From a virus: a stretch of 64,000 nucleotides of DNA. A program made the translations under genes and the position numbers. The stretch spans positions 91,132 to 155,131 of the IMG/VR virus record IMGVR_UViG_3300025889_000075; one strand, written 5' to 3'. Shown here in pieces: positions 49,809-56,729 of this stretch; positions within the stretch are counted from its first letter, which is position 1, and each line of letters starts with the position of its first letter. The notes below the pieces were generated by a model. That model saw nothing but the letters and a program-made list of their open reading frames with translations, searched no databases and was not told where the DNA came from.

Positions 49809-50306
49809 ATGTTTAAGAAAATAATTACTTTGACTCTACTTACATTATGTGTAAATGCCTTTGCTGAAGATATACCGATTAGAGGTAAAGTTGAATCAAA
49901 GTGCATTGTGACTCAAGACACTGCTGGTGTTTATGGTAACCCATTGCCTGAAGAATTGTCCACTGATCCTACCGACGGTGGTGTTGATCCAGTTGTTCGT
50001 TATGATGTAATTCAAGCAAGTTACTACAAAGCAAAGATTACACATCCTGTATCTTTCAATGACAGCCCAACGTTGTCTGACGTTGTAACATGGACAGGTT
50101 CTACCTCTGTTGATCAAGTATCTGATACTAACATGTCAGGATACGATACAAGCAAGGTTGAATACGATAATGTCACAGAGGTTGATTTGACGGTTGCTGG
50201 TAGCACTTGGTTTAAAGTCGAATCACAAGCAGACTATGGGTATGATAAAGCATTCCCAGCGGGTGATTATGAGGCAATTGTTACTGCAGAGTGCATTGCC
50301 CTTTAA
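49809..50306 (+). CDS. Exported beta-rich protein
   Basis: The 165-residue product has a signal peptide (I-I-T-L-T-L-L-T-L-C-V-N-A-F-A) and a beta-sandwich-like domain with two cysteines (E-S-K-C-I-V near residue 30 and A-E-C-I-A-L at the end), which may pair. Its V-E-S-K-C-I and D-G-G-V-D-P-V-V-R-Y segments are familiar from other marine T4-like phages. The layout is loosely like pilin-type folds, but no pilin motif is proven. Confidence 0.65.
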   Translation: MFKKIITLTLLTLCVNAFAEDIPIRGKVESKCIVTQDTAGVYGNPLPEELSTDPTDGGVDPVVRYDVIQASYYKAKITHPVSFNDSPTLSDVVTWTGSTSVDQVSDTNMSGYDTSKVEYDNVTEVDLTVAGSTWFKVESQADYGYDKAFPAGDYEAIVTAECIAL

Positions 50307-50318
50307 AAAGAAAATTAT

Positions 50319-50687
50319 ATGCGTTATGTGTTTTTGATTTTATTGTTAGTAAGTGGGCGAGCAATCGCCCACGAATTTACACCAACGTATCCGGTTCTAG
50401 AACCTTCTTACGTTTCAGGTGTTGTTAAAGCAAGTATGAGATTGTTCAATAAAAGGAGCGAGATATCATACTATGAAGTTGAGGTTTTTGATTCAGAATG
50501 GAAAAATCAAAAGTTTGCGATGTTGGGTTCAAGGATTATACCGATTGCTTACTTAGAGACCAAGGAGTTTGATGTTTTCTTTCCTGAAAAAAATAACGTT
50601 ACATATATTTGTACAAGGTCTAGATTGCTCACAGAAGGTAAGACGCAGACAAGATTGAGTTCAAGGATATGTTCTAAAGTTAAATAA
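50319..50687 (+). CDS. Exported protein, possible chaperone-like beta domain
   Basis: The 122-residue product has a signal peptide (Y-V-F-L-I-L-L-L-V-S-G-R-A-I-A) and one beta-sandwich domain (Y-E-V-E-V-F-D-S-E-W, D-V-F-F-P-E-K-N-N-V-T-Y). This is a pattern like the first domain of pilus chaperones, without proof. Two cysteines near the end (I-C-T-R and I-C-S-K) may pair. Member of the exported cluster. Confidence 0.6.
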   Translation: MRYVFLILLLVSGRAIAHEFTPTYPVLEPSYVSGVVKASMRLFNKRSEISYYEVEVFDSEWKNQKFAMLGSRIIPIAYLETKEFDVFFPEKNNVTYICTRSRLLTEGKTQTRLSSRICSKVK

Positions 50688-50689
50688 TT

Positions 50690-51139
50690 ATGAAACTATT
50701 TTTTGTTATTGTGTTACTGATGATGAGTTTTAAAGTAAGCGCCGAATCTAGTTCATTAAATTTGGCGCTACCTAATACAAATCAACCGTATTCATCTGAC
50801 AGAATACGAGCGGGCAACTTAGAATGTCAGAATGCGATAGGTGGATCGACCAATTTAGAATTTGGTGTTGTTGGTATTTTAAATCAAAATGGTCCATATA
50901 ATAATTACTATGATCCTACTTTTGAACTGCCAGGATATGATAGTAATGGGTTTGTTAGAGACGTTGGTGTATATGCTAAGATTACAGTTCCATTAAATGC
51001 ACCGAAGGAGCGTTTGAATTGTAATGCGCTCTACAAGTTGGAACTTGAGCGTAGAAGATTAGAGATACAAAAACTGAAAGAAGAAGTTGCAAATCTACGA
51101 AGATTGCAATTTGCTGATGAGGGTTCAGATGGCGGCTAA
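50690..51139 (+). CDS. Exported protein with C-terminal coiled coil
   Basis: The 149-residue product has a signal peptide (F-V-I-V-L-L-M-M-S-F-K-V-S-A), a region with C-Q-N-A-I-G-G-S-T-N, and a C-terminal coiled coil (L-E-L-E-R-R-R-L-E-I-Q-K-L-K). It overlaps the next gene by 11 nt. Coiled coils in several members suggest that the cluster products assemble together. Confidence 0.62.
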   Translation: MKLFFVIVLLMMSFKVSAESSSLNLALPNTNQPYSSDRIRAGNLECQNAIGGSTNLEFGVVGILNQNGPYNNYYDPTFELPGYDSNGFVRDVGVYAKITVPLNAPKERLNCNALYKLELERRRLEIQKLKEEVANLRRLQFADEGSDGG

Positions 51140-51689
51140 GAAGAAAGTAAAAGAAAAAGATCTAGGCGATGCGCTAGACAACATTGAAGGTGAAGTTGAG
51201 AACTTAAAGAATACCAAACTCAAACTCTTTGGTATTACAATGACACCGACCACCATTGCTGCGGCACTTACGCTTGTTGGTTCTATTATTGGCACGATGT
51301 ATGCTGGGTTTGAATCATACAAAGCATTCCAAGAAATGGCAGAGAAATTAGAAGTTCTTGATATCGACGCAGTTGAAGCAAGAAACGTTGCCATTGAGAC
51401 AAAACTTAATGACGCAATTGATTACACACGCGACATTAAGAATAGTTTGAGAGACGACATTGTGCGAATCGAACGAGTAACCGAAAGCACTAGCACTCGT
51501 ATGAAAACGGTACAGGATGAAATCGATACACGTATGAGAAACCTTACCGATTTAAGTCGCGAATCGGAAAAGGATGTTCGTGATACAATGCGTGAAACCG
51601 AAGATCGTATTGAAAAGAAGATGGAAAAATTAGATAAGGATCTCAGAGACACGCTACAAAAAGCACTCGACAACCCACTATCGGATTAA
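51129..51689 (+). CDS. Membrane-anchored coiled-coil protein
   Basis: The 186-residue product from ATG 51129 starts with a basic segment (M-A-A-K-K-K-V-K-E-K) and has one transmembrane helix at about residues 43-60 (T-I-A-A-A-L-T-L-V-G-S-I-I-G-T-M). A long coiled coil (residues 70-186) follows, containing D-Y-T-R-D-I-K-N-S-L-R-D-D. A conserved T4-like phage protein of unknown function. It has no cleavable signal, unlike its neighbours, and probably spans the inner membrane. Confidence 0.7.
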   Translation: MAAKKKVKEKDLGDALDNIEGEVENLKNTKLKLFGITMTPTTIAAALTLVGSIIGTMYAGFESYKAFQEMAEKLEVLDIDAVEARNVAIETKLNDAIDYTRDIKNSLRDDIVRIERVTESTSTRMKTVQDEIDTRMRNLTDLSRESEKDVRDTMRETEDRIEKKMEKLDKDLRDTLQKALDNPLSD

Positions 51690-51694
51690 AATCT

Positions 51695-52018
51695 ATGAGA
51701 TATTTATTACTACTCTCACTCTTCCCGATGTCTGCATTCGCGGGTCCATACATCGAAATCAAATCAGAAGTCACCTACAAAGACTGGGCAGTTTCGGATC
51801 AAACCAATCACACAAGGTTTGGTTGGGAAAAGAAAACCCAGACCGGAAACAATGTCTACTTTGAAGCAGGTCATATGACTGGGGGTTATTCTTGGGAAGC
51901 AGGATACAAGACCCGATTGTCCGATAACCTCGTTGTCAAAGGAAAACTCGAAACCAAGGGAGAGAGTGGTTTCAAACCAAAACCCAAATTAGAGACCGAA
52001 ATTAGATATACTTGGTAA
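51695..52018 (+). CDS. Exported beta-rich protein, possible outer-membrane protein
   Basis: The 107-residue product has a signal peptide ending S-A-F-A and then repeating amphipathic strands (V-Y-F-E-A-G-H-M, Y-S-W-E-A-G-Y-K-T-R-L, L-E-T-E-I-R-Y-T-W). A terminal aromatic residue, here W, is typical of outer-membrane beta-barrels. It is short for a barrel, so it may be a partial barrel or oligomer. It ends the exported cluster just before an early promoter. Confidence 0.58.
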   Translation: MRYLLLLSLFPMSAFAGPYIEIKSEVTYKDWAVSDQTNHTRFGWEKKTQTGNNVYFEAGHMTGGYSWEAGYKTRLSDNLVVKGKLETKGESGFKPKPKLETEIRYTW

Positions 52019-52045
52019 TCCCTTTTAAAATCAATGACTTGCCGC

Positions 52046-52074
52046 TTTACTTTTTTATGGTTTTAGTTCATAAT
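52046..52074 (+). promoter_or_regulatory. Early promoter, repeated family
   Basis: TTTACT at 52046-52051, CATAAT at 52069-52074, spacer 17 nt. The upstream block TTTAAAATCAATGACTTGCC and the spacer are identical to those of the copy at 52826. Each copy precedes one or a few small genes. Confidence 0.88.
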
Positions 52075-52101
52075 TGTCTTATCTTTTAAGGAATATGAAT
52101 T

Positions 52102-52317
52102 ATGACTAATTTTTTCCCCGCTAAAACTTTAATCGCTTTTGACCGCGTCGCTGGTTATAATGACGCGGTCGCTGATATTCGTGAAGGTTGGGTTGAAACG
52201 TTTGACCCTGAATTTAATCGTAATAATTTAGTGAAAATGATGGGCGCTTCTGACGCTTATATTGAAGGCTACTTAAAAGCTCTTGAAAAAAACGGTGAGT
52301 TGGAAATCTGTAATTAA
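52102..52317 (+). CDS. Hypothetical small protein
   Basis: The 71-residue product from ATG 52102 has its own early promoter and a TTAAGGAATAT site. Segments such as A-G-Y-N-D-A-V-A-D-I-R-E-G-W and D-A-Y-I-E-G-Y-L-K-A-L-E suggest a helical protein. Its end overlaps the upstream element of the next promoter. Function unknown. Confidence 0.62.
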   Translation: MTNFFPAKTLIAFDRVAGYNDAVADIREGWVETFDPEFNRNNLVKMMGASDAYIEGYLKALEKNGELEICN

Positions 52318-52333
52318 ATCAATGACTTGCCAC

Positions 52334-52362
52334 TTTACTTTTTTATGGTTTTAGTTCATAAT
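52334..52362 (+). promoter_or_regulatory. Early promoter, repeated family
   Basis: TTTACT at 52334-52339 and CATAAT at 52357-52362, spacer 17 nt, identical to the neighbouring copies. It drives the HNH endonuclease gene. Confidence 0.88.
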
Positions 52363-52397
52363 TGTTTTTGTGTTTATGTTAAACGTAAGGAAAAAAA

Positions 52398-52796
52398 ATG
52401 ATCAACCCTAAAGTTAACCCAGATTTTCCGAATTATAAACTTTATCCAACTACCGGTAAGGTTCAAAATATAACCACTGGCAGGTTTTTAAAATTGCCTA
52501 CTAAAACGTATGGGCAATGTCCATATCCAAAGATCCGCGTAACCAACAAAAAAGGTGAGCGGAAAACACTGACGTTGCATCGTTTATTCGCTGAGACGTT
52601 TTGTAAAAAACCAAAACATCCTGAAATAACAAAAAAGGTTTGGCGTTCTTTGCCGTTAGAAGTTCGGAAGATACTTCAAAAAGATATGCAGGTCGATCAT
52701 ATCAAAAGAAATCATTTTAATTGGAAACCAAGCAATTTGCGTTGGGTAACTGGCGAAGCAAATCGTAGATACTATCAAGAAGGGCAATCTAAGTAA
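52398..52796 (+). CDS. HNH endonuclease
   Basis: The 132-residue product has an N-terminal NUMOD4-like region (Y-K-L-Y-P-T-T-G-K-V-Q-N-I) and L-H-R-L-F-A-E-T-F. The HNH motif is V-D-H-I-K-R-N with S-N-L-R-W-V-T following. It could be a free-standing homing endonuclease that spreads with its own early promoter unit, a common feature of T4-like genomes. It lies between two promoter copies. Target unknown. Confidence 0.8.
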   Translation: MINPKVNPDFPNYKLYPTTGKVQNITTGRFLKLPTKTYGQCPYPKIRVTNKKGERKTLTLHRLFAETFCKKPKHPEITKKVWRSLPLEVRKILQKDMQVDHIKRNHFNWKPSNLRWVTGEANRRYYQEGQSK

Positions 52797-52825
52797 ATTC
52801 TTGTTTAAAATCAATGACTTGCCAC

Positions 52826-52854
52826 TTTACTTTTTTATGGTTTTAGTTCATAAT
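52826..52854 (+). promoter_or_regulatory. Early promoter, repeated family
   Basis: TTTACT at 52826-52831 and CATAAT at 52849-52854, spacer 17 nt. Together with the copies at 52046 and 52334 it forms a run of three near-identical units within 810 bp. Confidence 0.88.
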
Positions 52855-52883
52855 TGTCTTATAAATTGAAATAAGGAATAAGT

Positions 52884-53153
52884 ATGAAAAAAGTGATTGA
52901 CTACGTTTGTATCGGTAATGGCGCTATTCGTCTTTATGCTAATGACGTCTGCGTTGGGTTGAGCAATTCAGCTCCTGCTCTCGCGGATCTCATTCGACGC
53001 TTTAACGCTGACGCTGGTCCTGCTTGGAAAATCATGGCATCTTCGCTCTTTATTGAAGCGATCGCTGGTTGTGACTCTTCTGCCCAAGAGGGTGGTTTCG
53101 CGACTGGTAAAGAAGTTGCTGATCTTTGGAAGGAGGTTTGTGATTATGTCTAA
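52884..53153 (+). CDS. Hypothetical protein
   Basis: The 89-residue product (AAGGAATAAGT site) begins M-K-K-V-I-D-Y-V-C-I-G-N-G-A-I and ends V-A-D-L-W-K-E-V-C-D-Y-V. A mix of beta and helix is visible, and there is no known family. The end overlaps the next gene. Confidence 0.55.
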   Translation: MKKVIDYVCIGNGAIRLYANDVCVGLSNSAPALADLIRRFNADAGPAWKIMASSLFIEAIAGCDSSAQEGGFATGKEVADLWKEVCDYV

Positions 53154-53316
53154 GATCGGCACTGTCAATCTAGCAGTTTTAGATATGTGGGAGCAAGGTT
53201 ATTTCTACACTGATATCATTGAAGAAGTTGCCTTCGACTACAACTGTTCTAAACAGTTTGTTGCAAAAATTTTGGATAACATCATAATGGAGAATGCGAA
53301 TGGCGCATCTAGTTGA
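53146..53316 (+). CDS. Small HTH-like hypothetical protein
   Basis: The 56-residue product from ATG 53146 has a strong AGGAGG site. The predicted helices L-A-V-L-D-M-W-E-Q-G-Y and I-I-E-E-V-A-F-D-Y-N-C-S-K-Q-F-V-A-K resemble a helix-turn-helix. The ORF extends upstream in another gene's region; that extension is rejected. Possible DNA-binding protein. Confidence 0.55.
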   Translation: MSKIGTVNLAVLDMWEQGYFYTDIIEEVAFDYNCSKQFVAKILDNIIMENANGASS

Positions 53317-54244
53317 AACAATGGCGTATGCTGGTCAAGTACCTTGGCATGGACTCGGCGAGCGAGTCTCAAATGATCTCTCACCAATGCAGATGATGCA
53401 GAAAGCGAGAGTCGATTGGTCAGTCACCAAAGAAAATATGTACATTCTTGACGGAATTAGTGTTCCGAGCAAGAAAGCATTGCTTCGGGGTGGTGACAAC
53501 AAAGTTCTCGATATCGTCGGAGACGATTGGGAACCAGTACAAAACGAGGAAGCATTTAACTTCTTCAATGAGTACTGCGCAGCAGGTGACATGGAAATGC
53601 ACACTGCTGGATCGTTGATGGATGGCAAGATCGTTTGGGTTCTTGCTAAGATCAAGGAGTCGTTTGATGTTCTACCTGGAGATCAGGTCGACAACTTCCT
53701 CTTGTTCACAAACCCCCATCGTTACGGTCAATCTTTGAATGTTCGAATGACTCCGATTCGTGTTGTTTGCAATAACACGCTACAGATGTCTTTGTCGAGC
53801 AAGTCAAAGAATGAAGTCTCCTTGAACCATCGTCGAACCTTCGACGCTGATTTGGTCAAACAACAACTGGGCATTGCTCATCAGAAGTTTGATCAATACA
53901 AGGAATTCGCTCAGTTCCTCGCGAACAAGAAAGCGAAGTCTGCTGATGTAATTCAGTTCGTCAACAAAGTCTTCCCTCACTCTAATACCAAGGGTCGGGA
54001 TGTTAAAGACTATGAAGACCTTTCCCCTTCAGCGAAGCGTGCTATGGATGCACGTCAATCGCAACCTGGTGCAGAATATGCCGAAGGCACTTGGTGGAAT
54101 GCGCTCAACGCAGTCACCTACCTTGTTGATCACGAACTCGGTCGTAGCGACGACACGAGAATTACCTCAGCGTGGTATGGTTATAACGCGAAGCGTAAAC
54201 TAATCGCTGTCAACACCGCCATCGAAATGGCAGAGGCAGCATAA
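53300..54244 (+). CDS. DUF932 phage/plasmid-like protein
   Basis: The 314-residue product from ATG 53300 belongs to the DUF932 family of phage and plasmid proteins. Typical segments are T-M-A-Y-A-G-Q-V-P-W-H-G-L-G near the start, P-I-R-V-V-C-N-N-T-L-Q near residue 155, and a C-terminal W-N-A-L-N-A-V-T-Y-L-V-D-H-E. It is widespread in large phages; its role is unknown. It overlaps the upstream gene by 17 nt and the next by 1 nt. Confidence 0.82.
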   Translation: MAHLVETMAYAGQVPWHGLGERVSNDLSPMQMMQKARVDWSVTKENMYILDGISVPSKKALLRGGDNKVLDIVGDDWEPVQNEEAFNFFNEYCAAGDMEMHTAGSLMDGKIVWVLAKIKESFDVLPGDQVDNFLLFTNPHRYGQSLNVRMTPIRVVCNNTLQMSLSSKSKNEVSLNHRRTFDADLVKQQLGIAHQKFDQYKEFAQFLANKKAKSADVIQFVNKVFPHSNTKGRDVKDYEDLSPSAKRAMDARQSQPGAEYAEGTWWNALNAVTYLVDHELGRSDDTRITSAWYGYNAKRKLIAVNTAIEMAEAA

Positions 54245-54624
54245 TGTATCATAACCATAAACAAATCCCTACGCATTACCGTAGGTTAATCCTAGAAGAA
54301 ACTGGTCTCAAACGTGTAAGCAAGGTGCCTCTGCACGTTTGTAATCAAATCATCGAAGATATCCTCGAAGAGGAGATGGAGAACGAGTCGCTCAAGCACT
54401 ATCAAGTCGAGTACTACAAAGAGGGTCAATTCGGTTCTGTGGACGTCGTAGGACGTCAACAGGCATTGATCGAAGTTGACCGGATAATGGAGTTCGGCGA
54501 TTACAATGACCCGTCACTGGTCATTGCAGTTCGTCAGGCGAAGCGTTTGATCCAGGGTTTCATTAAGGGACAATGGATCTATCCAGAACCGCGTGATAAA
54601 TTATTAGTAAAATCAACGAGTTAA
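54244..54624 (+). CDS. Hypothetical protein
   Basis: The 126-residue product (ATG 54244 overlaps the DUF932 stop) has helical segments I-I-E-D-I-L-E-E-E-M-E-N-E and V-R-Q-A-K-R-L-I-Q-G-F-I-K-G-Q-W. No family recognised. Its end runs into the promoter for the metallopeptidase gene. Confidence 0.5.
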   Translation: MYHNHKQIPTHYRRLILEETGLKRVSKVPLHVCNQIIEDILEEEMENESLKHYQVEYYKEGQFGSVDVVGRQQALIEVDRIMEFGDYNDPSLVIAVRQAKRLIQGFIKGQWIYPEPRDKLLVKSTS

Positions 54625-54627
54625 AAC

Positions 54628-54656
54628 TTGACTTTTTGGTTAACAAACAGTAGAAT
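54628..54656 (+). promoter_or_regulatory. Host sigma70-type promoter for the metallopeptidase gene
   Basis: TTGACT at 54628-54633 and TAGAAT at 54651-54656, spacer 17 nt. The -10 box ends 6 nt before ATG 54663, giving a likely leaderless or very short leader transcript. The upstream AAAATCAA matches the repeated early promoter flank. Confidence 0.8.
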
Positions 54657-54662
54657 ATTCGT

Positions 54663-55103
54663 ATGATTAAATTACTAATGACAGGTAGTTGCCCTCAGTT
54701 TTCTCGGATGGAAGATTTCGCTTGTGATGTAATCAATCACTTCTTTCCGCGAGACCTAAAGAGAAATATTGTTATTGGAGTTGACTTTCTGAAAAATTTA
54801 GAGGATAATGATGCAGGTCAGTGTGTTGATTATGGCGTAATGGATAACGACAGACTGATTCACATATCTCTGTCCAAGCGATTTATCGCTGACGACGAGA
54901 ACTTTGCCTACTCGGCAAAGGAAATTGCCACTACGTTGGCGCATGAATTGGTACACGCTAAACAATGGATCCGTAACGAACTGAGTAATAAACTGCTCAA
55001 CGCTACGCTTAAATCATCGATGACGGAGGATTATTACCACCGTCTTCCTTGGGAAGCTGAAGCATTCGATTTACAGGATTTTCTTGTTGACTTGTACTGG
55101 TAA
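54663..55103 (+). CDS. SprT-like zinc metallopeptidase
   Basis: The 146-residue product has the metalloprotease motif H94-E95-L-V-H98 in T-L-A-H-E-L-V-H-A-K-Q-W, and a later W-E131-A-E-A-F-D that can supply the third zinc ligand. It is compact and similar to SprT/Wss1-type proteases that act on DNA-protein crosslinks. The ATG stands 6 nt after the -10 box, without a ribosome site. Substrate unknown. Confidence 0.72.
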   Translation: MIKLLMTGSCPQFSRMEDFACDVINHFFPRDLKRNIVIGVDFLKNLEDNDAGQCVDYGVMDNDRLIHISLSKRFIADDENFAYSAKEIATTLAHELVHAKQWIRNELSNKLLNATLKSSMTEDYYHRLPWEAEAFDLQDFLVDLYW

Positions 55104-55128
55104 CTTTACTATGAAAAGGAGGGACGTA

Positions 55129-55380
55129 ATGTCTCAAGTAACTCGCGTTTTGAACGCACTCATGGATGGTCAAGAATTGACTGCAAAGCAAATCTCTGCT
55201 CGTTTCGGTGCTGGTAACCCTCGTGCAGTAATCCAAAACATTCGTTTCGCAGGATATCCTGTATATCTTAACAAGCGAACAAACACTAAGGGTCAAACCA
55301 AAGGTTTCTACCGTCTTGGTACTCCTTCTAAGTCTGTAATCGCTGCTGGTTACAAAGCACTCGCTGCTTCCGCAGTATAA
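55129..55380 (+). CDS. Winged helix-turn-helix DNA-binding protein
   Basis: The 83-residue product from ATG 55129 (AAAAGGAGGGACGTA site) has a winged-helix pattern: V-T-R-V-L-N-A-L-M-D-G-Q-E-L-T-A-K-Q-I-S, then A-R-F-G-A-G-N-P-R-A-V-I-Q-N-I-R, with a wing and Y-R-L-G-T-P-S-K. It is conserved in marine T4-like phages. It ends in front of a strong terminator, so it closes an early unit and could be an early regulator. Confidence 0.75.
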   Translation: MSQVTRVLNALMDGQELTAKQISARFGAGNPRAVIQNIRFAGYPVYLNKRTNTKGQTKGFYRLGTPSKSVIAAGYKALAASAV

Positions 55381-55388
55381 AACAAAAC

Positions 55389-55415
55389 GGGGGAGGCAAC
55401 TCCCCCACTTTTTTT
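55389..55415 (+). terminator. Rho-independent terminator
   Basis: A 7-bp perfect stem (GGGGGAG with CTCCCCC) with a GCAA tetraloop is followed by AC and seven T residues. It directly precedes the next ATG at 55416, whose own transcript must start upstream or read through. Confidence 0.92.
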
Positions 55416-55652
55416 ATGACCGAAATGACTCATGAACAAATCGTTACTGTTATTCTCGAAGATTGTACCGAAATACAACTCGCGAATTTTGCTGATGATT
55501 TCCTTGATGATCTTTGGTTCTTAAAAAATAGAGGACGCAAAGACATTATTCAGAAACTCGCTCATGTTGCTGTAGATTTATGGCAGTGGTCGGAAGAAGA
55601 AGTTGACTTTGCTACCTTTTCTCGAGAGTTTTTTGGTTTCACTACACATTGA
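55416..55652 (+). CDS. Hypothetical protein
   Basis: The 78-residue acidic product begins right after the terminator T-run (M-T-E-M-T-H-E-Q-I-V). A W-F-L-K-N-R-G-R-K-D-I-I-Q-K-L segment resembles part of the gene at 47448. No ribosome site is clear, so translation may use ATG 55416 or the nearby internal ATG. Function unknown. Confidence 0.45.
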   Translation: MTEMTHEQIVTVILEDCTEIQLANFADDFLDDLWFLKNRGRKDIIQKLAHVAVDLWQWSEEEVDFATFSREFFGFTTH

Positions 55653-55669
55653 TAAGTACGGAAATTGCT

Positions 55670-56020
55670 ATGACTGCTATGAACTTACCGCCGTTTAGTC
55701 AACCAAAACTCAACCTCGTTCTCATTGAGAACACTTTTTCCCGAAGGAACTCAATAGTAGTCGATGCTATCGACTACTTTCCTGAGGGAGGACTTCTTTA
55801 TATCTGGGAAGACATTAAAGAAAGAGCACTCTCTTTAATTCATAAGAGAGACAAAGACGACTATCGTGTTGATCTTGATCGCAATCTAGAAGGTTTTCCC
55901 ACTGCAACTTTTTGGAAAAGAGGATATCGTCATCCTGTCGCCAGACTTTATGTTACTAAAAAATCGCCTGAGGTTTCGGTTAATGATGAAACATACGAGT
56001 CTGTTGTTGGTCGATTTTAA
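55670..56020 (+). CDS. Hypothetical protein
   Basis: The 116-residue product from ATG 55670 has a P-P-F-S-Q-P-K-L-N-L-V start and an F-W-K-R-G-Y-R-H-P-V-A-R-L-Y segment. The listed in-frame TTG start would overlap the previous gene. No family recognised. Confidence 0.5.
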   Translation: MTAMNLPPFSQPKLNLVLIENTFSRRNSIVVDAIDYFPEGGLLYIWEDIKERALSLIHKRDKDDYRVDLDRNLEGFPTATFWKRGYRHPVARLYVTKKSPEVSVNDETYESVVGRF

Positions 56021-56026
56021 TAAATA
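56019..56026 (+). promoter_or_regulatory. Late-promoter-like box
   Basis: AATAAATA overlaps the previous stop codon and lies 19 nt before ATG 56046. One mismatch to the late box; it opens the late region that runs to the window end. Confidence 0.5.
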
Positions 56027-56045
56027 GCATCAGGGGGATTAACTT

Positions 56046-56390
56046 ATGATCAAGAAACTATTAATCGGTCTCGTCATTATTTTGTTTGCTGTTGACGCAT
56101 ATGGTCATCGTGATGTTGTTGGGCAACTTCGTCAATTAGAAAATGCGGTTCCAAGCGAATGTCCACTTTGTCTTTGTGTTCGCGAAAAAGAAAATGGTAT
56201 GATTGAAAGAACTACCGGAAAGGTCTTTGGTTCAACAGAAGGTGCTGTTGGAGCAGTGATTGGCGGTGTTATTGGTAAAGAAGTTTTTGACCATGATGTT
56301 GGTACTGCCGTAGGGGTCATCGTTGGCAATAAGATTGGCAACAAAATGACAAAAGAGAAAATAAAATGCTATGAGGTGGTGGAGAGTTAA
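56046..56390 (+). CDS. Exported glycine-zipper protein
   Basis: The 114-residue product has a signal peptide (L-L-I-G-L-V-I-I-L-F-A-V-D-A-Y-G), a cysteine cluster (E-C-P-L-C-L-C), and a glycine-zipper region G-A-V-G-A-V-I-G-G-V-I-G-K with a second G-T-A-V-G-V-I-V-G-N-K-I-G-N. Such zippers form membrane-associated oligomers, as in the bacterial 17-kDa surface antigen family. It may act on the host envelope during late infection. Confidence 0.65.
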   Translation: MIKKLLIGLVIILFAVDAYGHRDVVGQLRQLENAVPSECPLCLCVREKENGMIERTTGKVFGSTEGAVGAVIGGVIGKEVFDHDVGTAVGVIVGNKIGNKMTKEKIKCYEVVES

Positions 56391-56543
56391 ATGCACGTAC
56401 ATCGTTTGAAGAGAATAACTTTTGCTTATGAAAGATCTTGGAAAGATTTTGGCGAGTTTCATCTAACACCAGGAATTACCATTTCCAAAGAAGAAATCAT
56501 GATATCATTTTTGCTATGGAAGGTTTCTGTTTTTATTAATTAA
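56391..56543 (+). CDS. Small hypothetical protein
   Basis: A 50-residue frame starts at the ATG directly after the previous stop. It has a basic helical start (H-V-H-R-L-K-R-I-T-F-A-Y-E-R) and a hydrophobic end (M-I-S-F-L-L-W-K-V-S-V-F-I-N). It fits between flanking genes without overlap. Evidence is positional only. Confidence 0.4.
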   Translation: MHVHRLKRITFAYERSWKDFGEFHLTPGITISKEEIMISFLLWKVSVFIN

Positions 56544-56729
56544 ATGGTAATAAAATTCGATTTTGTAGAATCCCCTTGCGTCAATGTTTGTACGATGCAG
56601 GGGGATTTTTGCATTGGATGCAAGAGAACTTTAGATGAAATAGGGAAATGGTTTGAAATCACGCCAGAAGAAAAGCGAGAGATTATAAATAGTATAAAGC
56701 AAAGAACTCTCGATCATGGCAAACCTTAA
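56544..56729 (+). CDS. DUF1289 cysteine-cluster protein
   Basis: The 61-residue product has the DUF1289 signature: E-S-P-C-V-N-V-C-T then D-F-C-I-G-C-K-R-T-L-D-E-I, with spacing C-x3-C-x6-C-x2-C. In bacteria these small proteins are thought to bind a metal or Fe-S cluster. It is a host-like gene in a phage late region. The end overlaps the next gene by 14 nt and contains a late box. Confidence 0.82.
   Translation: MVIKFDFVESPCVNVCTMQGDFCIGCKRTLDEIGKWFEITPEEKREIINSIKQRTLDHGKP
56684..56691 (+). promoter_or_regulatory. Late promoter box
   Basis: TATAAATA lies inside the DUF1289 gene, 24 nt before ATG 56716. It supplies late transcripts for the nuclease-like gene. Confidence 0.65.

Noticed and set aside
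46251-52860. Repeated AT-rich units as a CRISPR array
   Set aside because: The units are several hundred bases apart with genes between, and their -35/-10 layout with constant 17-nt spacer identifies them as promoters.
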